A stretch of DNA of 32,734 nucleotides, from positions 1-32,734 of the forward strand of contig CALBDB010000014.1 in assembly GCA_937927755.1 (NCBI GenBank), in the 5' to 3' direction. The notes under the pieces were generated by a model. That model was not told the origin of the DNA and did no database searches. It saw only the letters and a program-made list of their open reading frames with translations. Positions 24,632 to 31,876 of the stretch are shown piece by piece (positions within the stretch are counted from its first letter, which is position 1; the number at the start of each line of letters is the position of its first letter). Source of the DNA: an uncultured Lysobacterales bacterium (GTDB lineage: Bacteria > Pseudomonadota > Gammaproteobacteria > Xanthomonadales > SZUA-36). A program made the translations under genes and the position numbers.

Positions 24632-25014
24632 TTATTCTACAAATAGCTGAATGTTCGGGTGAGCATAATGTAATGAAGAGCGGGAGTTACCTACACTTAC
24701 CCTTCTGTTGGGAAGTTTTGTGTTTTGCATTGCTTTACAAAAGCTGATGGCGGGGGAAGGTCAGCAGCATTGGTCTTATGAAGGAAAGGCAGAACCCAAC
24801 CTGCTACCACCAACACGGGATTACTTTGCCTACAGTGGGTTGCTGATAACAACCGCCCGGTACAACCATACAATGCGAGGATAATTCTCGATTAGAAATT
24901 TATTTTCAGCCAATTCCGTTCGAAATATCAGCTTGGTAGTTGGGGAAATGTAACCATTTTCCGGTAGAATCAGGTATGTAAAACCGTCGCGCAAATTGAT
25001 CAGGAGATTCAAAG
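24632..25014. other. 383-bp gap holding a carbonic anhydrase relic
   Basis: Apart from the relic at 24673-24895, the final 119 bp form the upstream region of the c553-type gene. A TAGAAT hexamer at 24965-24970 may be its -10; the best -35 candidate is at a poor 19-bp spacing. No terminator for the CNNM gene is visible. Confidence 0.5.
24673..24895 (+). pseudogene. Alpha-carbonic anhydrase remnant with internal deletions
   Basis: Pieces of a periplasmic alpha-carbonic anhydrase appear in the right order but in shifting frames. First comes a signal-like segment LTLLLLGSFVFCIALQKLMA. Then follows the mature opening QHWSYEGKA, where the family continues with GP..W. The sequence jumps straight to LLPPTRDYFAYSG, which normally lies about 130 residues later. 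It then shifts frame to NNRPVQPYNARIILD followed by TAG, the usual C-terminus. The zinc-histidine region and the TTPP(C/S)EG region are missing. The remnant is about 75 codons against roughly 230 for an intact gene, so it cannot be active. The start at 24673 is the ATG that fits an original MK; a frameshift follows it. Confidence 0.7.
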
Positions 25015-25332
25015 ATGATGACCAGAATACTTATGATTGCTTCCGCCATTTTATTGCTTTTCTTTGCAGGCAACGTCCAGGCCAAGGGCAACATCGAAAG
25101 AGGCGCTGACCTGTCTTACGATTGCGTCGACTGTCATGGCATGGAGGGTAAGGGCACCTTTGAGACACCGCCTATCGCCGGTCTTGAAGAAGCCTATATC
25201 CTCAAGCAACTCCGGGGTTTCTCCAGCGGTAAGAAAAAATCCATGGATGACATGATGCACACCTATACAGAAGACCGGACAGATCAGGAATTGCAGGACC
25301 TGGCAGCATACTGGGCAACAAAGAAAAAATAA
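25015..25332 (+). CDS. Small periplasmic cytochrome c (c553-like)
   Basis: The 105-residue protein has a signal peptide (RILMIASAILLLFFAGNVQA) and one haem-binding CVDCH, with the axial histidine in the motif and methionines in KKSMDDMMHTY as candidate sixth ligands. The fold blocks PPIAGLEEAYILKQLRGF and QELQDLAAYWA are those of c553/c4 modules. It would shuttle single electrons in the periplasm. AGGAG lies eight bases before the ATG; a second ATG follows immediately. A REP-like copy and a hairpin terminator follow, so it is probably transcribed apart from the genes further on. Confidence 0.92.
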   Translation: MMTRILMIASAILLLFFAGNVQAKGNIERGADLSYDCVDCHGMEGKGTFETPPIAGLEEAYILKQLRGFSSGKKKSMDDMMHTYTEDRTDQELQDLAAYWATKKK

Positions 25333-25351
25333 GCTGTATGAAAGAATAAGC

Positions 25352-25388
25352 TGTAGGAGCGATCGGCGCAGCCGGTCGCTCCTCCACA
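25352..25388 (+). repeat. REP-like palindrome, copy 1
   Basis: TGTAGGAGCGATCGG then CGCAGCCGGTCGCTCC form a 12-base stem (GGAGCGATCGGC with GCCGGTCGCTCC, one G-T pair). Two similar copies occur at 31777-31807 (minus) and 32698-32729 (plus). Confidence 0.75.
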
Positions 25389-25391
25389 AAA

Positions 25392-25423
25392 AAAAGCGCT
25401 GCCCAAAACGAGGCAGCGCTTTT
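25392..25423. terminator. Bidirectional intrinsic terminator
   Basis: AAAAGCGCTGCC and GGCAGCGCTTTT form a perfect 12-bp stem with an 8-base loop; A- and T-tracts are part of the arms, so it can end transcription on both strands. It probably ends the c553-like gene. Confidence 0.8.
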
Positions 25424-25567
25424 CCATCCATGGAAATCAGATCGGTATTTAATTCGACCCGTTGTCCTTGCTTTTTTTATTTGTCGATTATAATTTTTGC
25501 ACACTTGTAACAAGTGGCTCTTCCTTTCTTGTGATTGCAATCATAAGGTATGGTGTTACGGCAAAAA

Positions 25568-25581
25568 ATGACCTACATCAA
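25568..25581. promoter_or_regulatory. FNR-type dyad, distal
   Basis: ATGACCTACATCAA keeps the perfect right half ATCAA and 3 of 5 bases of the left half. It lies 103 bp centre to centre from the perfect box at 25671. Confidence 0.4.
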
Positions 25582-25670
25582 TATGCGCTGAAAGAATTCA
25601 TTAGCCTATTGATTTTCGTCCTGTTTATGCTGAGAGTCGAGATTTGGTTAAACATGAAGTCTGATTTTTC

Positions 25671-25684
25671 TTGATATAGATCAA
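25671..25684. promoter_or_regulatory. Perfect FNR/ANR-type box
   Basis: TTGATATAGATCAA fits TTGAT-N4-ATCAA exactly. It ends 37 bp before the ATG of the pentahaem cytochrome gene. A TATATT hexamer at 25698-25703 could be a -10, though then the box would be centred near -32, closer than the usual -41.5; TAGTTT at 25707 would fit -41.5 with a very short leader. Confidence 0.65.
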
Positions 25685-25721
25685 GTGTCTACAGTGGTAT
25701 ATTTGCTAGTTTCATAGACAG

Positions 25722-26498
25722 ATGTCCAAAAAATTGCCAAAACATATCACCCGACTGCTTCTCTTGTTGGGCGTTCTCCTGATTTTAGCCTATGTCGCTA
25801 AAATCTATTTAACCGACCCCTCATTCTATAAATATGGCCATTATCGGGCAGATGCCATACCTGAGCTCGCATCCGGTGAACCGGTCTACAAAGGCTCGGC
25901 ATATTGTCTGGAGTGTCACAAAGAAAGAGAGACAGACTGGTTAATCAATGCTCATGTGGCTGTCCAATGTGAAGTGTGTCATGGCACGAACCGTGAAGTG
26001 TGTCTAAGCCCGAAACACGAACGTTCCGAAAACGCTGAGACAACAATCCCGAGTGATACGATCAGGCTGTGCACAACCTGTCACCTGGCCCTGCCTGCAC
26101 GACCGGATAAACAACCGCAGATCGTGTTGGGGCAACACCCATTCCCGGATGAGGAAACACCCCAGTGCTACACATGTCATAACCCCCACTCACCGTCAAA
26201 CGAGGAGCCCACGGAAACAGAAGGAGCCTCGGTGGCCCCAATTTCAGAATCACCAGTCAAAGAACCTGCGGCAGTGTCGAAATGTGCAAGATGCCACGGC
26301 AAGCAAGGTCAGGGTCGAAATAAAATCCCGGCCCTCGCCGGGATGAAAACCGCTGTTTTTATTGATCAGATGAACAAATACAAGTCTGGCGCTCTTGAGC
26401 ATAAAGCAATGGCCAGGTATGCCAAGTCATTAAGCGATGAAGAAATCGTCGAACTGGCCCATTACTACGAGAGCTTACCGGCACCAGCCCCTGAATAG
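25722..26498 (+). CDS. Membrane-anchored pentahaem cytochrome c
   Basis: The 258-residue protein has one N-terminal anchor (about 11-30) and five CxxCH sites: C62-H66, C83-H87, C117-H121, C149-H153 and C188-H192. The first four lie in a compact tetrahaem region reminiscent of NrfB/NapC-class proteins. After a proline/glutamate-rich linker (about 160-182), the fifth sits in a c553-like module with KIPALAGMKTAVFIDQMNKY and a candidate methionine ligand in EHKAMARY. It would sit in the periplasm and pass electrons between the ferredoxin/NrfD pair and soluble cytochromes (inference). No strong ribosome site is visible. The next gene starts 39 bp downstream. Confidence 0.9.
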   Translation: MSKKLPKHITRLLLLLGVLLILAYVAKIYLTDPSFYKYGHYRADAIPELASGEPVYKGSAYCLECHKERETDWLINAHVAVQCEVCHGTNREVCLSPKHERSENAETTIPSDTIRLCTTCHLALPARPDKQPQIVLGQHPFPDEETPQCYTCHNPHSPSNEEPTETEGASVAPISESPVKEPAAVSKCARCHGKQGQGRNKIPALAGMKTAVFIDQMNKYKSGALEHKAMARYAKSLSDEEIVELAHYYESLPAPAPE

Positions 26499-26537
26499 CG
26501 CGAGTTGGACGTTGTAGCACCAAAGAGGAGAGAGACA

Positions 26538-27371
26538 GTGAAATGTGACAAGAAAAAAACGCAACGACGCGAGTTCTTGTGCACCACTGGAAAAGCTCTC
26601 GCCGGATTGGGTGTAGTAGCTGGTGGCGGAAACCTGCTCGCCCAGGGCAGCAAGGAAGACGCAGCAAAAAAGGCAGCTTCATTCCCCACAACCGACTATG
26701 ACTGGACAAAACACCGCTGGGCATACGGCATTGACGTCACCAAGTGTATCGGTTGCCTGCGTTGCGTCGAGGCCTGCAAAGAAGAGAATAGCGTCGTCGG
26801 AGATGCCAACCACTTCCGTACCTGGGTTGAGCGTTATGTCTACCTGGAGGGAGAGGACCATGCACTGGTCGACAGTCATGCTGATCCACAGAATATAGCC
26901 GCATCGGGTTCCGAATCCGAATATCGTTTTGACAACCGTTACAAGGACGAGAAAGTAACCAAGGCCTTTTTTGTTCCCAAGATATGCAACCATTGCGCTC
27001 ACCCCGCCTGCGTCCAGGTTTGTCCGGTGGGTGCAACCTTCAGGGCAGAAGACGGAACAGTCCTCATCGATCATGACTACTGTATCGGTTGCCGTTACTG
27101 TATCCAGGCCTGTCCATACGGTGCACGGTATTTTGTCGAGGAAGAGGGCGTTTCCGACAAGTGCACCTGGTGCTCTCACCGTATTACCAAGGGAATGATG
27201 CCGGCCTGTGTTGAAGTGTGTCCTACCGGGACCCGGGTATTCGGTGACCTGAATGATGAATCCAGCCCGGTCAGTGAATTTATCAAGAACAACGCAGTGC
27301 AGGTGCTCAAACCGGAGAGTGGCAACGCCCCGATGTGCTTCTACAAAGGTCTCGACAAGGATGTGTCATGA
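26538..27371 (+). CDS. Tat-exported four-cluster ferredoxin (NrfC/DmsB-like)
   Basis: It is the iron-sulfur electron-transfer subunit of a CISM-type complex. A twin-arginine signal (QRREFLCTTGKALAGLGVVA) carries it to the periplasm. Sixteen cysteines form four [4Fe-4S] sites: C70/73/76/80, C140/143/148/152, C172/175/178/182 and C199/202/214/218. The start is a GTG at 26538 with AGAGGAG seven bases upstream; an earlier TTG frame at 26505 has no such site. Product 277 residues. Its stop overlaps the NrfD start as ATGA. In complexes of this type the protein links the quinone-reactive membrane subunit to a periplasmic redox partner. Confidence 0.95.
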   Translation: MKCDKKKTQRREFLCTTGKALAGLGVVAGGGNLLAQGSKEDAAKKAASFPTTDYDWTKHRWAYGIDVTKCIGCLRCVEACKEENSVVGDANHFRTWVERYVYLEGEDHALVDSHADPQNIAASGSESEYRFDNRYKDEKVTKAFFVPKICNHCAHPACVQVCPVGATFRAEDGTVLIDHDYCIGCRYCIQACPYGARYFVEEEGVSDKCTWCSHRITKGMMPACVEVCPTGTRVFGDLNDESSPVSEFIKNNAVQVLKPESGNAPMCFYKGLDKDVS

Positions 27372-28537
27372 CTGAAATTGCCCCTTTCACAGGTTATGTT
27401 TATCCAAACGAGACCATCATCCCGTGGGGCGTGCTGATTGTCATCTACCCTTACCTGACAGGCCTGGTGGCCGGTGCTTTCACGGTTTCGAGTTTTTACC
27501 ACGTATTCGGGATGCAACAATTCAAGCCGGTTGCCCGTCTCGCCTTGCTGACGTCATTGAGCGTGATGCTTTTTGTACCTGCGCCGCTGTTACTTCACCT
27601 GGGGCATGCGGAGCGGTCCTATTACTCCATGATCACACCACACCTGACATCAGCATTTGCCATGTTCGGGTTTTTTGCGGCTTTCTACACGATATTGCTG
27701 GTTCTCGAGGTCTGGTTTGTATTTCGGGTGGACAATGTCGAACGTGCCAAAAAATCGACCGGCCTGGCACGTGTCTTTTACCGTGCTGTTACGCTCTGGT
27801 CCGATGACGTTTCACCCAGGGCCCGAGTTATTGACAAAAAATGGTTGCTGACGCTTGCCATCGTGGGTATTCCATCCGCTCACGGCTTACATGGTTATAT
27901 CGGTTTTGTGTATGGCTCATTGAAGGCCCGCCAGTGGTGGGAGTCGGACCTGATGCCCATCATCTTTCTGTTTTCCGCCATCGTCTCGGGCATAGCCCTG
28001 CTGATGGTGTTGTATGTGCTGACATCAAAATTACGCCGTGTCAGGATCGATCATCAATGCCTGAAAGGATTAACCCTGGCGCTGTGGGGATTTTTGATGT
28101 TCACGGTGATTCTTGAAGGCCTGGAGTTTGCAAACCTCGTGTACAAGGGTAAAGAAGGCGTTGACATGATCATGGCGTACGTTCAGGGCCCGCTCTTCTG
28201 GCGCTATTTCGTGTTGCAATTCGGTTTTGGAGCGCTGTTGCCGGTTGCATTGATGGGCCTGATGATAGCTTTCGGCACACGTGGCAAAGCCTTTGTGACA
28301 GGTGCCATGGTCAGTGCATTCCTGGTTCTGATGAATGTGCTGTTGATGCGCTGGAATGTGGTCATTGGTGGCCAGGAAATATCCAAAACGGGCAAAGGTT
28401 TACTGACCTATCCCATGACTTTATTCGGGCACGAAAGTTTTGTATCTGCATCTGTCCTGATGATAGCGCCGTTTATACTGCTGTGGGTGTTGGTACGACT
28501 GTTTCCACCATGGGCCGACGGTTCGGCAAATAAGTGA
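27368..28537 (+). CDS. NrfD/PsrC-family quinone-reactive membrane subunit
   Basis: NrfD-type proteins are integral membrane subunits that oxidise quinol or reduce quinone next to an FeS subunit. The 389-residue product has about nine to ten hydrophobic segments, such as WGVLIVIYPYLTGLVAGAFT, LTSLSVMLFVPAPLLLHLGH and FFAAFYTILLVLEVWFVF. The start YPNETIIPWGVLIV and the block GIPSAHGLHGYIGF are family-like. The ATG at 27368 overlaps the ferredoxin stop by four bases (ATGA), the typical NrfC-NrfD arrangement. No molybdopterin subunit or other catalytic partner is encoded next to it. Confidence 0.93.
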   Translation: MTEIAPFTGYVYPNETIIPWGVLIVIYPYLTGLVAGAFTVSSFYHVFGMQQFKPVARLALLTSLSVMLFVPAPLLLHLGHAERSYYSMITPHLTSAFAMFGFFAAFYTILLVLEVWFVFRVDNVERAKKSTGLARVFYRAVTLWSDDVSPRARVIDKKWLLTLAIVGIPSAHGLHGYIGFVYGSLKARQWWESDLMPIIFLFSAIVSGIALLMVLYVLTSKLRRVRIDHQCLKGLTLALWGFLMFTVILEGLEFANLVYKGKEGVDMIMAYVQGPLFWRYFVLQFGFGALLPVALMGLMIAFGTRGKAFVTGAMVSAFLVLMNVLLMRWNVVIGGQEISKTGKGLLTYPMTLFGHESFVSASVLMIAPFILLWVLVRLFPPWADGSANK

Positions 28538-28566
28538 TGCTGAAAAGGAGCCAAGGAGATTTCGTC

Positions 28567-29133
28567 ATGAGAAAATCCAGCATATCAGCTGTTGCAACTG
28601 GTCTTTTCCTGTTATCCCAAACAGTATTTGCCGAGGATGTGACTCTGCCTGCGCCGGTGCTTGAGTGGTCGTTTTACATATTACTGATCTTTGCAGCATG
28701 TGTTGCCGTTGGCATTTCTATTTTCATGAGAGGAAACAACGCGCCCAGCGACAGCGTGGACAGCCTGCTTGATGAGCATAATCCGGTGATTCATTCTGTC
28801 CGTCCCGATGTGTCGGTAACAGAGTGTGTCCGCCGTATGAATAAACTCAATATCGGTGCGATGCTGGTGATGGAGAATGATCAGTTGATCGGGGTATTCA
28901 CTGAACGTGACGCAATTACCCGGGTGTTGGGAGCAGGACTGGACCCGGTCGGCACACTTATCTCCACGGTGATGACGAAAAATCCAGTTTGGGTCTCCCC
29001 TGCAACCAGCATGGAAGAAGCGATGGCCATAGTTACCAGCCAGCGTATCCGGCACCTTCCGGTAGTTGAAGGCGGCAGAGTATTAGGATTAGTGTCCAGC
29101 GGTGATCTTGTGCATAAGCTGGTTAAAGAGTAG
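28567..29133 (+). CDS. Membrane-tethered CBS-pair protein
   Basis: The 188-residue protein has a cleavable-looking signal peptide (ISAVATGLFLLSQTVFA), a short mature segment, one membrane helix (SFYILLIFAACVAVGISIF), then two CBS repeats: HSVRPDVSVTECVRRM to GVFTERDAITRVL and VSPATSMEEAMAIV to LGLVSSGDLVHKL. By the predicted topology the CBS pair lies in the cytoplasm, where such domains bind adenine nucleotides. The ATG at 28567 has AAGGAG eight bases upstream. It lies 29 bp after the NrfD-like gene and is probably in the same operon, perhaps reporting energy state to the complex (inference). Confidence 0.88.
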   Translation: MRKSSISAVATGLFLLSQTVFAEDVTLPAPVLEWSFYILLIFAACVAVGISIFMRGNNAPSDSVDSLLDEHNPVIHSVRPDVSVTECVRRMNKLNIGAMLVMENDQLIGVFTERDAITRVLGAGLDPVGTLISTVMTKNPVWVSPATSMEEAMAIVTSQRIRHLPVVEGGRVLGLVSSGDLVHKLVKE

Positions 29134-29246
29134 ATTTGATCTGCGTAATATCAAGAAAATAGACCTTGGTTTAGATTGATATGATTTCCCTATATGGCAT
29201 ACTTGCCAAAGTTGCTGCGCGCAATGATGCGAGAGAAACAATAAAA

Positions 29247-30470
29247 ATGAAGAAAAACAGGTTTTTCCAACAAATTGTCTTCACTGTTCTGCTTGGATTG
29301 GCTTCCACCCTGGTACAGGGCGCGGGCCAGACCCAACCCGTTCAGGCAGAAGAACGGAGAGCCCTTTTCCCATCAACAAAAATGATCAATCAGGGCAGGG
29401 ATGTCGCCGCGGCCGCCTGTGCAAGCTGCCATGGCATCGATGGTGTCAGTGTTATAAAGGGCACACCCCATCTTGCGGGTCAGCGGGCCGTCTATCTGTA
29501 CCGTACCCAACAGGCCTACAATGAAGGCAAGCGGTTTGATGAGACCAATAAACACAAGGGTTTCCTGAAGGATGAGGCAGTGCTTTCTGTTGCTGCTTAT
29601 TATGCCAGCCTGACTCCCACTCAAATCACTGTACCAATGGTCGAACCCGATGCAGACATGTCTGAGGAGGATGCCTTTGTCGGCATTAGGGAAGCCATGA
29701 CCAGGTGCATCAAGTGTCATGGTGATACTGGCAATTCTGATAGCTCAGGGATGCCCAGCCTCACAGCCCAGCATCCTGATTATTTTGTAAGTTCAATGAT
29801 GGGCTACCTCGATGGCAGCCGTAGTCATAATTTGATGAAAAGGCTTGCCGGCAAACTGGATGAGGTAACCCTTAGGGACATGGGTGTGTTCTATGCGGTG
29901 CAGAAACCCATGCGTACTGAGACCCAAGGTCAGGGTGATGCCAATGTCGGTCATCGTCTTTCACAGCCATGCGCAAGTTGCCATGGTGTAGATGGTAATG
30001 CGCATAAAGCAGACATGCCTACCCTGGCGGGTCAGGACTCAAAATACTTCATCAAGGCAATGAAGCACTACAAGGATGGCAAGCGTCTGCATCAAAAAAT
30101 GTTTGAAGCAGTGGAAAATCTAAGTGAGCAGGACATGATTGACCTTGCAACATTTTATGCCACCCAGGAACCTGTCCAGAGGAATGTGCGACCGCCGCTG
30201 AAAAGCTCCGAGTGGATTGCACGTTGCGAACGCTGTCACGGCATCGAAGGAAACAGCAGCGACCCGCGTTTCCCGATGTTGGCAGGGCAGGACAAGGATT
30301 ACCTGGTCAAGTCTCTCAGGCTTTCCGCTTCTGGGGAGAACGGCCACACCACAATGCTTAAAATGGCTGATCGCCTGAGTGCACTGGATATCGAACGTAT
30401 TGCAACTTACTTTGCTTCGCAGCCACCGAGGGCCGTGGTCTACATATCGTTGCCATGCGAGGATGAGTAA
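29247..30470 (+). CDS. Tetrahaem cytochrome c of fused c4-type modules
   Basis: The 407-residue periplasmic protein has a signal peptide (KKNRFFQQIVFTVLLGLAST) and four c4/c553-like modules with CxxCH at C58, C144, C222 and C317, looking like two dihaem c4 proteins in tandem. Modules 2 to 4 have a methionine at the equivalent ligand position (M177, M265, M360). Module 1 has NKHKG near residue 101 and no methionine there, so its haem may be high-spin or use Lys/His. The ATG at 29247 is chosen because it begins the signal peptide; the ORF extends to 29181. Ribosome site is weak. Confidence 0.92.
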   Translation: MKKNRFFQQIVFTVLLGLASTLVQGAGQTQPVQAEERRALFPSTKMINQGRDVAAAACASCHGIDGVSVIKGTPHLAGQRAVYLYRTQQAYNEGKRFDETNKHKGFLKDEAVLSVAAYYASLTPTQITVPMVEPDADMSEEDAFVGIREAMTRCIKCHGDTGNSDSSGMPSLTAQHPDYFVSSMMGYLDGSRSHNLMKRLAGKLDEVTLRDMGVFYAVQKPMRTETQGQGDANVGHRLSQPCASCHGVDGNAHKADMPTLAGQDSKYFIKAMKHYKDGKRLHQKMFEAVENLSEQDMIDLATFYATQEPVQRNVRPPLKSSEWIARCERCHGIEGNSSDPRFPMLAGQDKDYLVKSLRLSASGENGHTTMLKMADRLSALDIERIATYFASQPPRAVVYISLPCEDE

Positions 30471-30556
30471 AAGGATTAACACCCGGTAATTCAGATTAGG
30501 TATATTTTTTTGACGGACTTGGTTTCGGGTCCACATTTCCAGAGGAGAAGTAAAAG

Positions 30557-30868
30557 ATGTTAACTAGAAAATTGATAGGCGCAATGATGTTTGTTTTGAT
30601 GCTTTCAGCTGGTGGTGTACAGGCTGGCGGCGATGCTGCCAAGGGTGCAGAACTGGCTGCAGATTGCGCAGACTGCCATGGTGACGATGGTAAAGGTGAT
30701 GATGAAGTACCAGGCATTGCCGGTATGGATGCAGCAGCGCATGCCAAGAAGTTGGCAGACTTCCAGTCTGGTGCCATAGATAGCGAAATGGCAGATTACG
30801 TGGAAGGCCTCAGTGAGCAGGATTTTGCTGATCTCGCGGCTTACTTTGCCACGTTACCTGCCGAGTGA
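30557..30868 (+). CDS. Small periplasmic cytochrome c (c553-like)
   Basis: The 103-residue protein has a signal peptide (KLIGAMMFVLMLSAGGVQA) and one CADCH haem site, with a methionine in IDSEMADYV as probable sixth ligand. GIAGMDAAAHAKKLADFQ and FADLAAYFATLP match the c553-like modules of the pentahaem and tetrahaem genes, so it is likely a duplicate of that module. It is acidic. AGAGGAG precedes the ATG. It sits 86 bp after the tetrahaem gene and before two hairpins. Confidence 0.92.
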   Translation: MLTRKLIGAMMFVLMLSAGGVQAGGDAAKGAELAADCADCHGDDGKGDDEVPGIAGMDAAAHAKKLADFQSGAIDSEMADYVEGLSEQDFADLAAYFATLPAE

Positions 30869-30900
30869 AAGCAGTCGGTAAGAATATTAAAATAAAATGA

Positions 30901-30952
30901 TTGACCAGTTTTGGCTGGTCAAAAATGCGGCCGGGCGCCATGGCTCGGCCGC
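30901..30952 (+). repeat. Two consecutive intercistronic hairpins
   Basis: TTGACCAG/CTGGTCAA (30901-30908 with 30915-30922) forms an 8-bp stem; GCGGCCG/CGGCCGC (30927-30933 with 30946-30952) a 7-bp stem extended inward. Neither is followed by a T-tract on the plus strand. The second ends just before the GAGGA ribosome site of the next gene, so they may protect the upstream mRNA or damp downstream translation. Confidence 0.5.
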
Positions 30953-30966
30953 GAGGATGAAGCCAC

Positions 30967-31749
30967 ATGATTGACCGTCGTATTCACCGCCTTTACCGGC
31001 ATTTCCAGGAGTTGCCCCTTAGCATGCGCACCCTGTTTACAGGGACCCTGCTGGTGGTCGGCATGGGCTACATGTTTGGTCTGATTTATGTCTACGCCCA
31101 GGATGCAGGCCGGGATGGCAAACCCGGCTTATCGGTGGACGATATCATTATTTCTTACAGTGGCTCATCCGAGGGTACGAAACTTGAAGCCGCGTTGCAG
31201 GGGCCAATGTCATCAATGTTACCTGCCGGTGACAGCGCAGAAATTATTAGATGGATAAAAGATGGGGCAGACAAGACAGTATACGAGACAACGGTCCAAC
31301 CCATCGTCGAACAAAATTGTCTCGACTGCCATGATGGTGGCAATCCACATTTGTCCAATCTCGATGGCTTTGAAAATATATCAACCCTGGTAGCACAAGA
31401 TACGGGAGCGAGTTTACATACCCTGGTGCGTGTGTCTCATATTCACCTGTTCGGAATGACTTTTATCTTCTTCATACTGGGCTTTATTTTTAGCCACGCC
31501 TTCATACGACCCATATGGCTCAAGAGCCTGGTGGTGCTTACCCCGTTCGTGTGCATCATCGCCGATGTAAGTTCCTGGTATTTCACCAAGATTTACACTC
31601 CCTTTGCGTGGGTCGTGCTGGTCGCCGGTGGTCTCATGGGAGCAAGTTTCGCCTTCATGTGGATCACCTCCATGTACCAAATGTGGTTTTACAAGCCACC
31701 TGAGTGGGTTGATAAAACTGACGGGCACGGGCCAGAAGCAGACGACTAG
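30967..31749 (+). CDS. Multi-helix membrane protein with one c-type haem
   Basis: The 260-residue protein has an N-terminal helix (about 22-44, TLFTGTLLVVGMGYMFGLIYV), a periplasmic domain with one CLDCH (C118-H122) preceded by TVQPIVEQN, and then about four helices from residue 148 on (MTFIFFILGFIFSHAFI, SLVVLTPFVCIIADVSSW, FAWVVLVAGGLMGASFAFMW). The first C-terminal helix begins SHIHLFGM, two histidines (H148, H150) close to the membrane that could bind a b haem or quinone. I do not recognise a named family. It ends the cytochrome run and may tie the soluble cytochromes to the membrane (inference). Confidence 0.85.
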   Translation: MIDRRIHRLYRHFQELPLSMRTLFTGTLLVVGMGYMFGLIYVYAQDAGRDGKPGLSVDDIIISYSGSSEGTKLEAALQGPMSSMLPAGDSAEIIRWIKDGADKTVYETTVQPIVEQNCLDCHDGGNPHLSNLDGFENISTLVAQDTGASLHTLVRVSHIHLFGMTFIFFILGFIFSHAFIRPIWLKSLVVLTPFVCIIADVSSWYFTKIYTPFAWVVLVAGGLMGASFAFMWITSMYQMWFYKPPEWVDKTDGHGPEADD

Positions 31750-31776
31750 ATCATGTGACAGGCGCCTCGCCGCGAT

Positions 31777-31807
31777 ATCGCGACCAGCTGCGCCAATCGC
31801 TCTTACA
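31777..31807 (-). repeat. REP-like palindrome, copy 2
   Basis: Read on the minus strand: TGTAAGAGCGATTGG then CGCAGCTGGTCGCGAT, followed by ATCGCGGCGAGGCGCC. It lies between the convergent ends of the membrane cytochrome and CcsB genes, in opposite orientation to copy 3. Confidence 0.7.
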
Positions 31808-31876
31808 TAAGTCTGGAATCTCCAGGGGGCGCGCCTCCCACAGGTACATTTGGGTTTTTCGACCCAAGTAATTGAA

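Larger units (their letters stand above)
25333..25721. other. 389-bp intergenic region with terminator, REP copy and FNR boxes
   Basis: It holds a REP-like palindrome, a bidirectional terminator and two FNR-type boxes, described separately. A 70-codon open frame at 25462-25674 crosses the AT-rich part and is not accepted as a gene because it has no ribosome site. Confidence 0.55.

Noticed and set aside
25462-25674. 70-codon hydrophobic-looking frame on the plus strand
   Set aside because: AT-rich intergenic sequence gives chance hydrophobic codons; no ribosome site, and it overlaps a FNR-type dyad.
29132-29155. FNR-type box before the tetrahaem gene
   Set aside because: TTGAT and ATCAA halves are present but are separated by nine bases instead of four.
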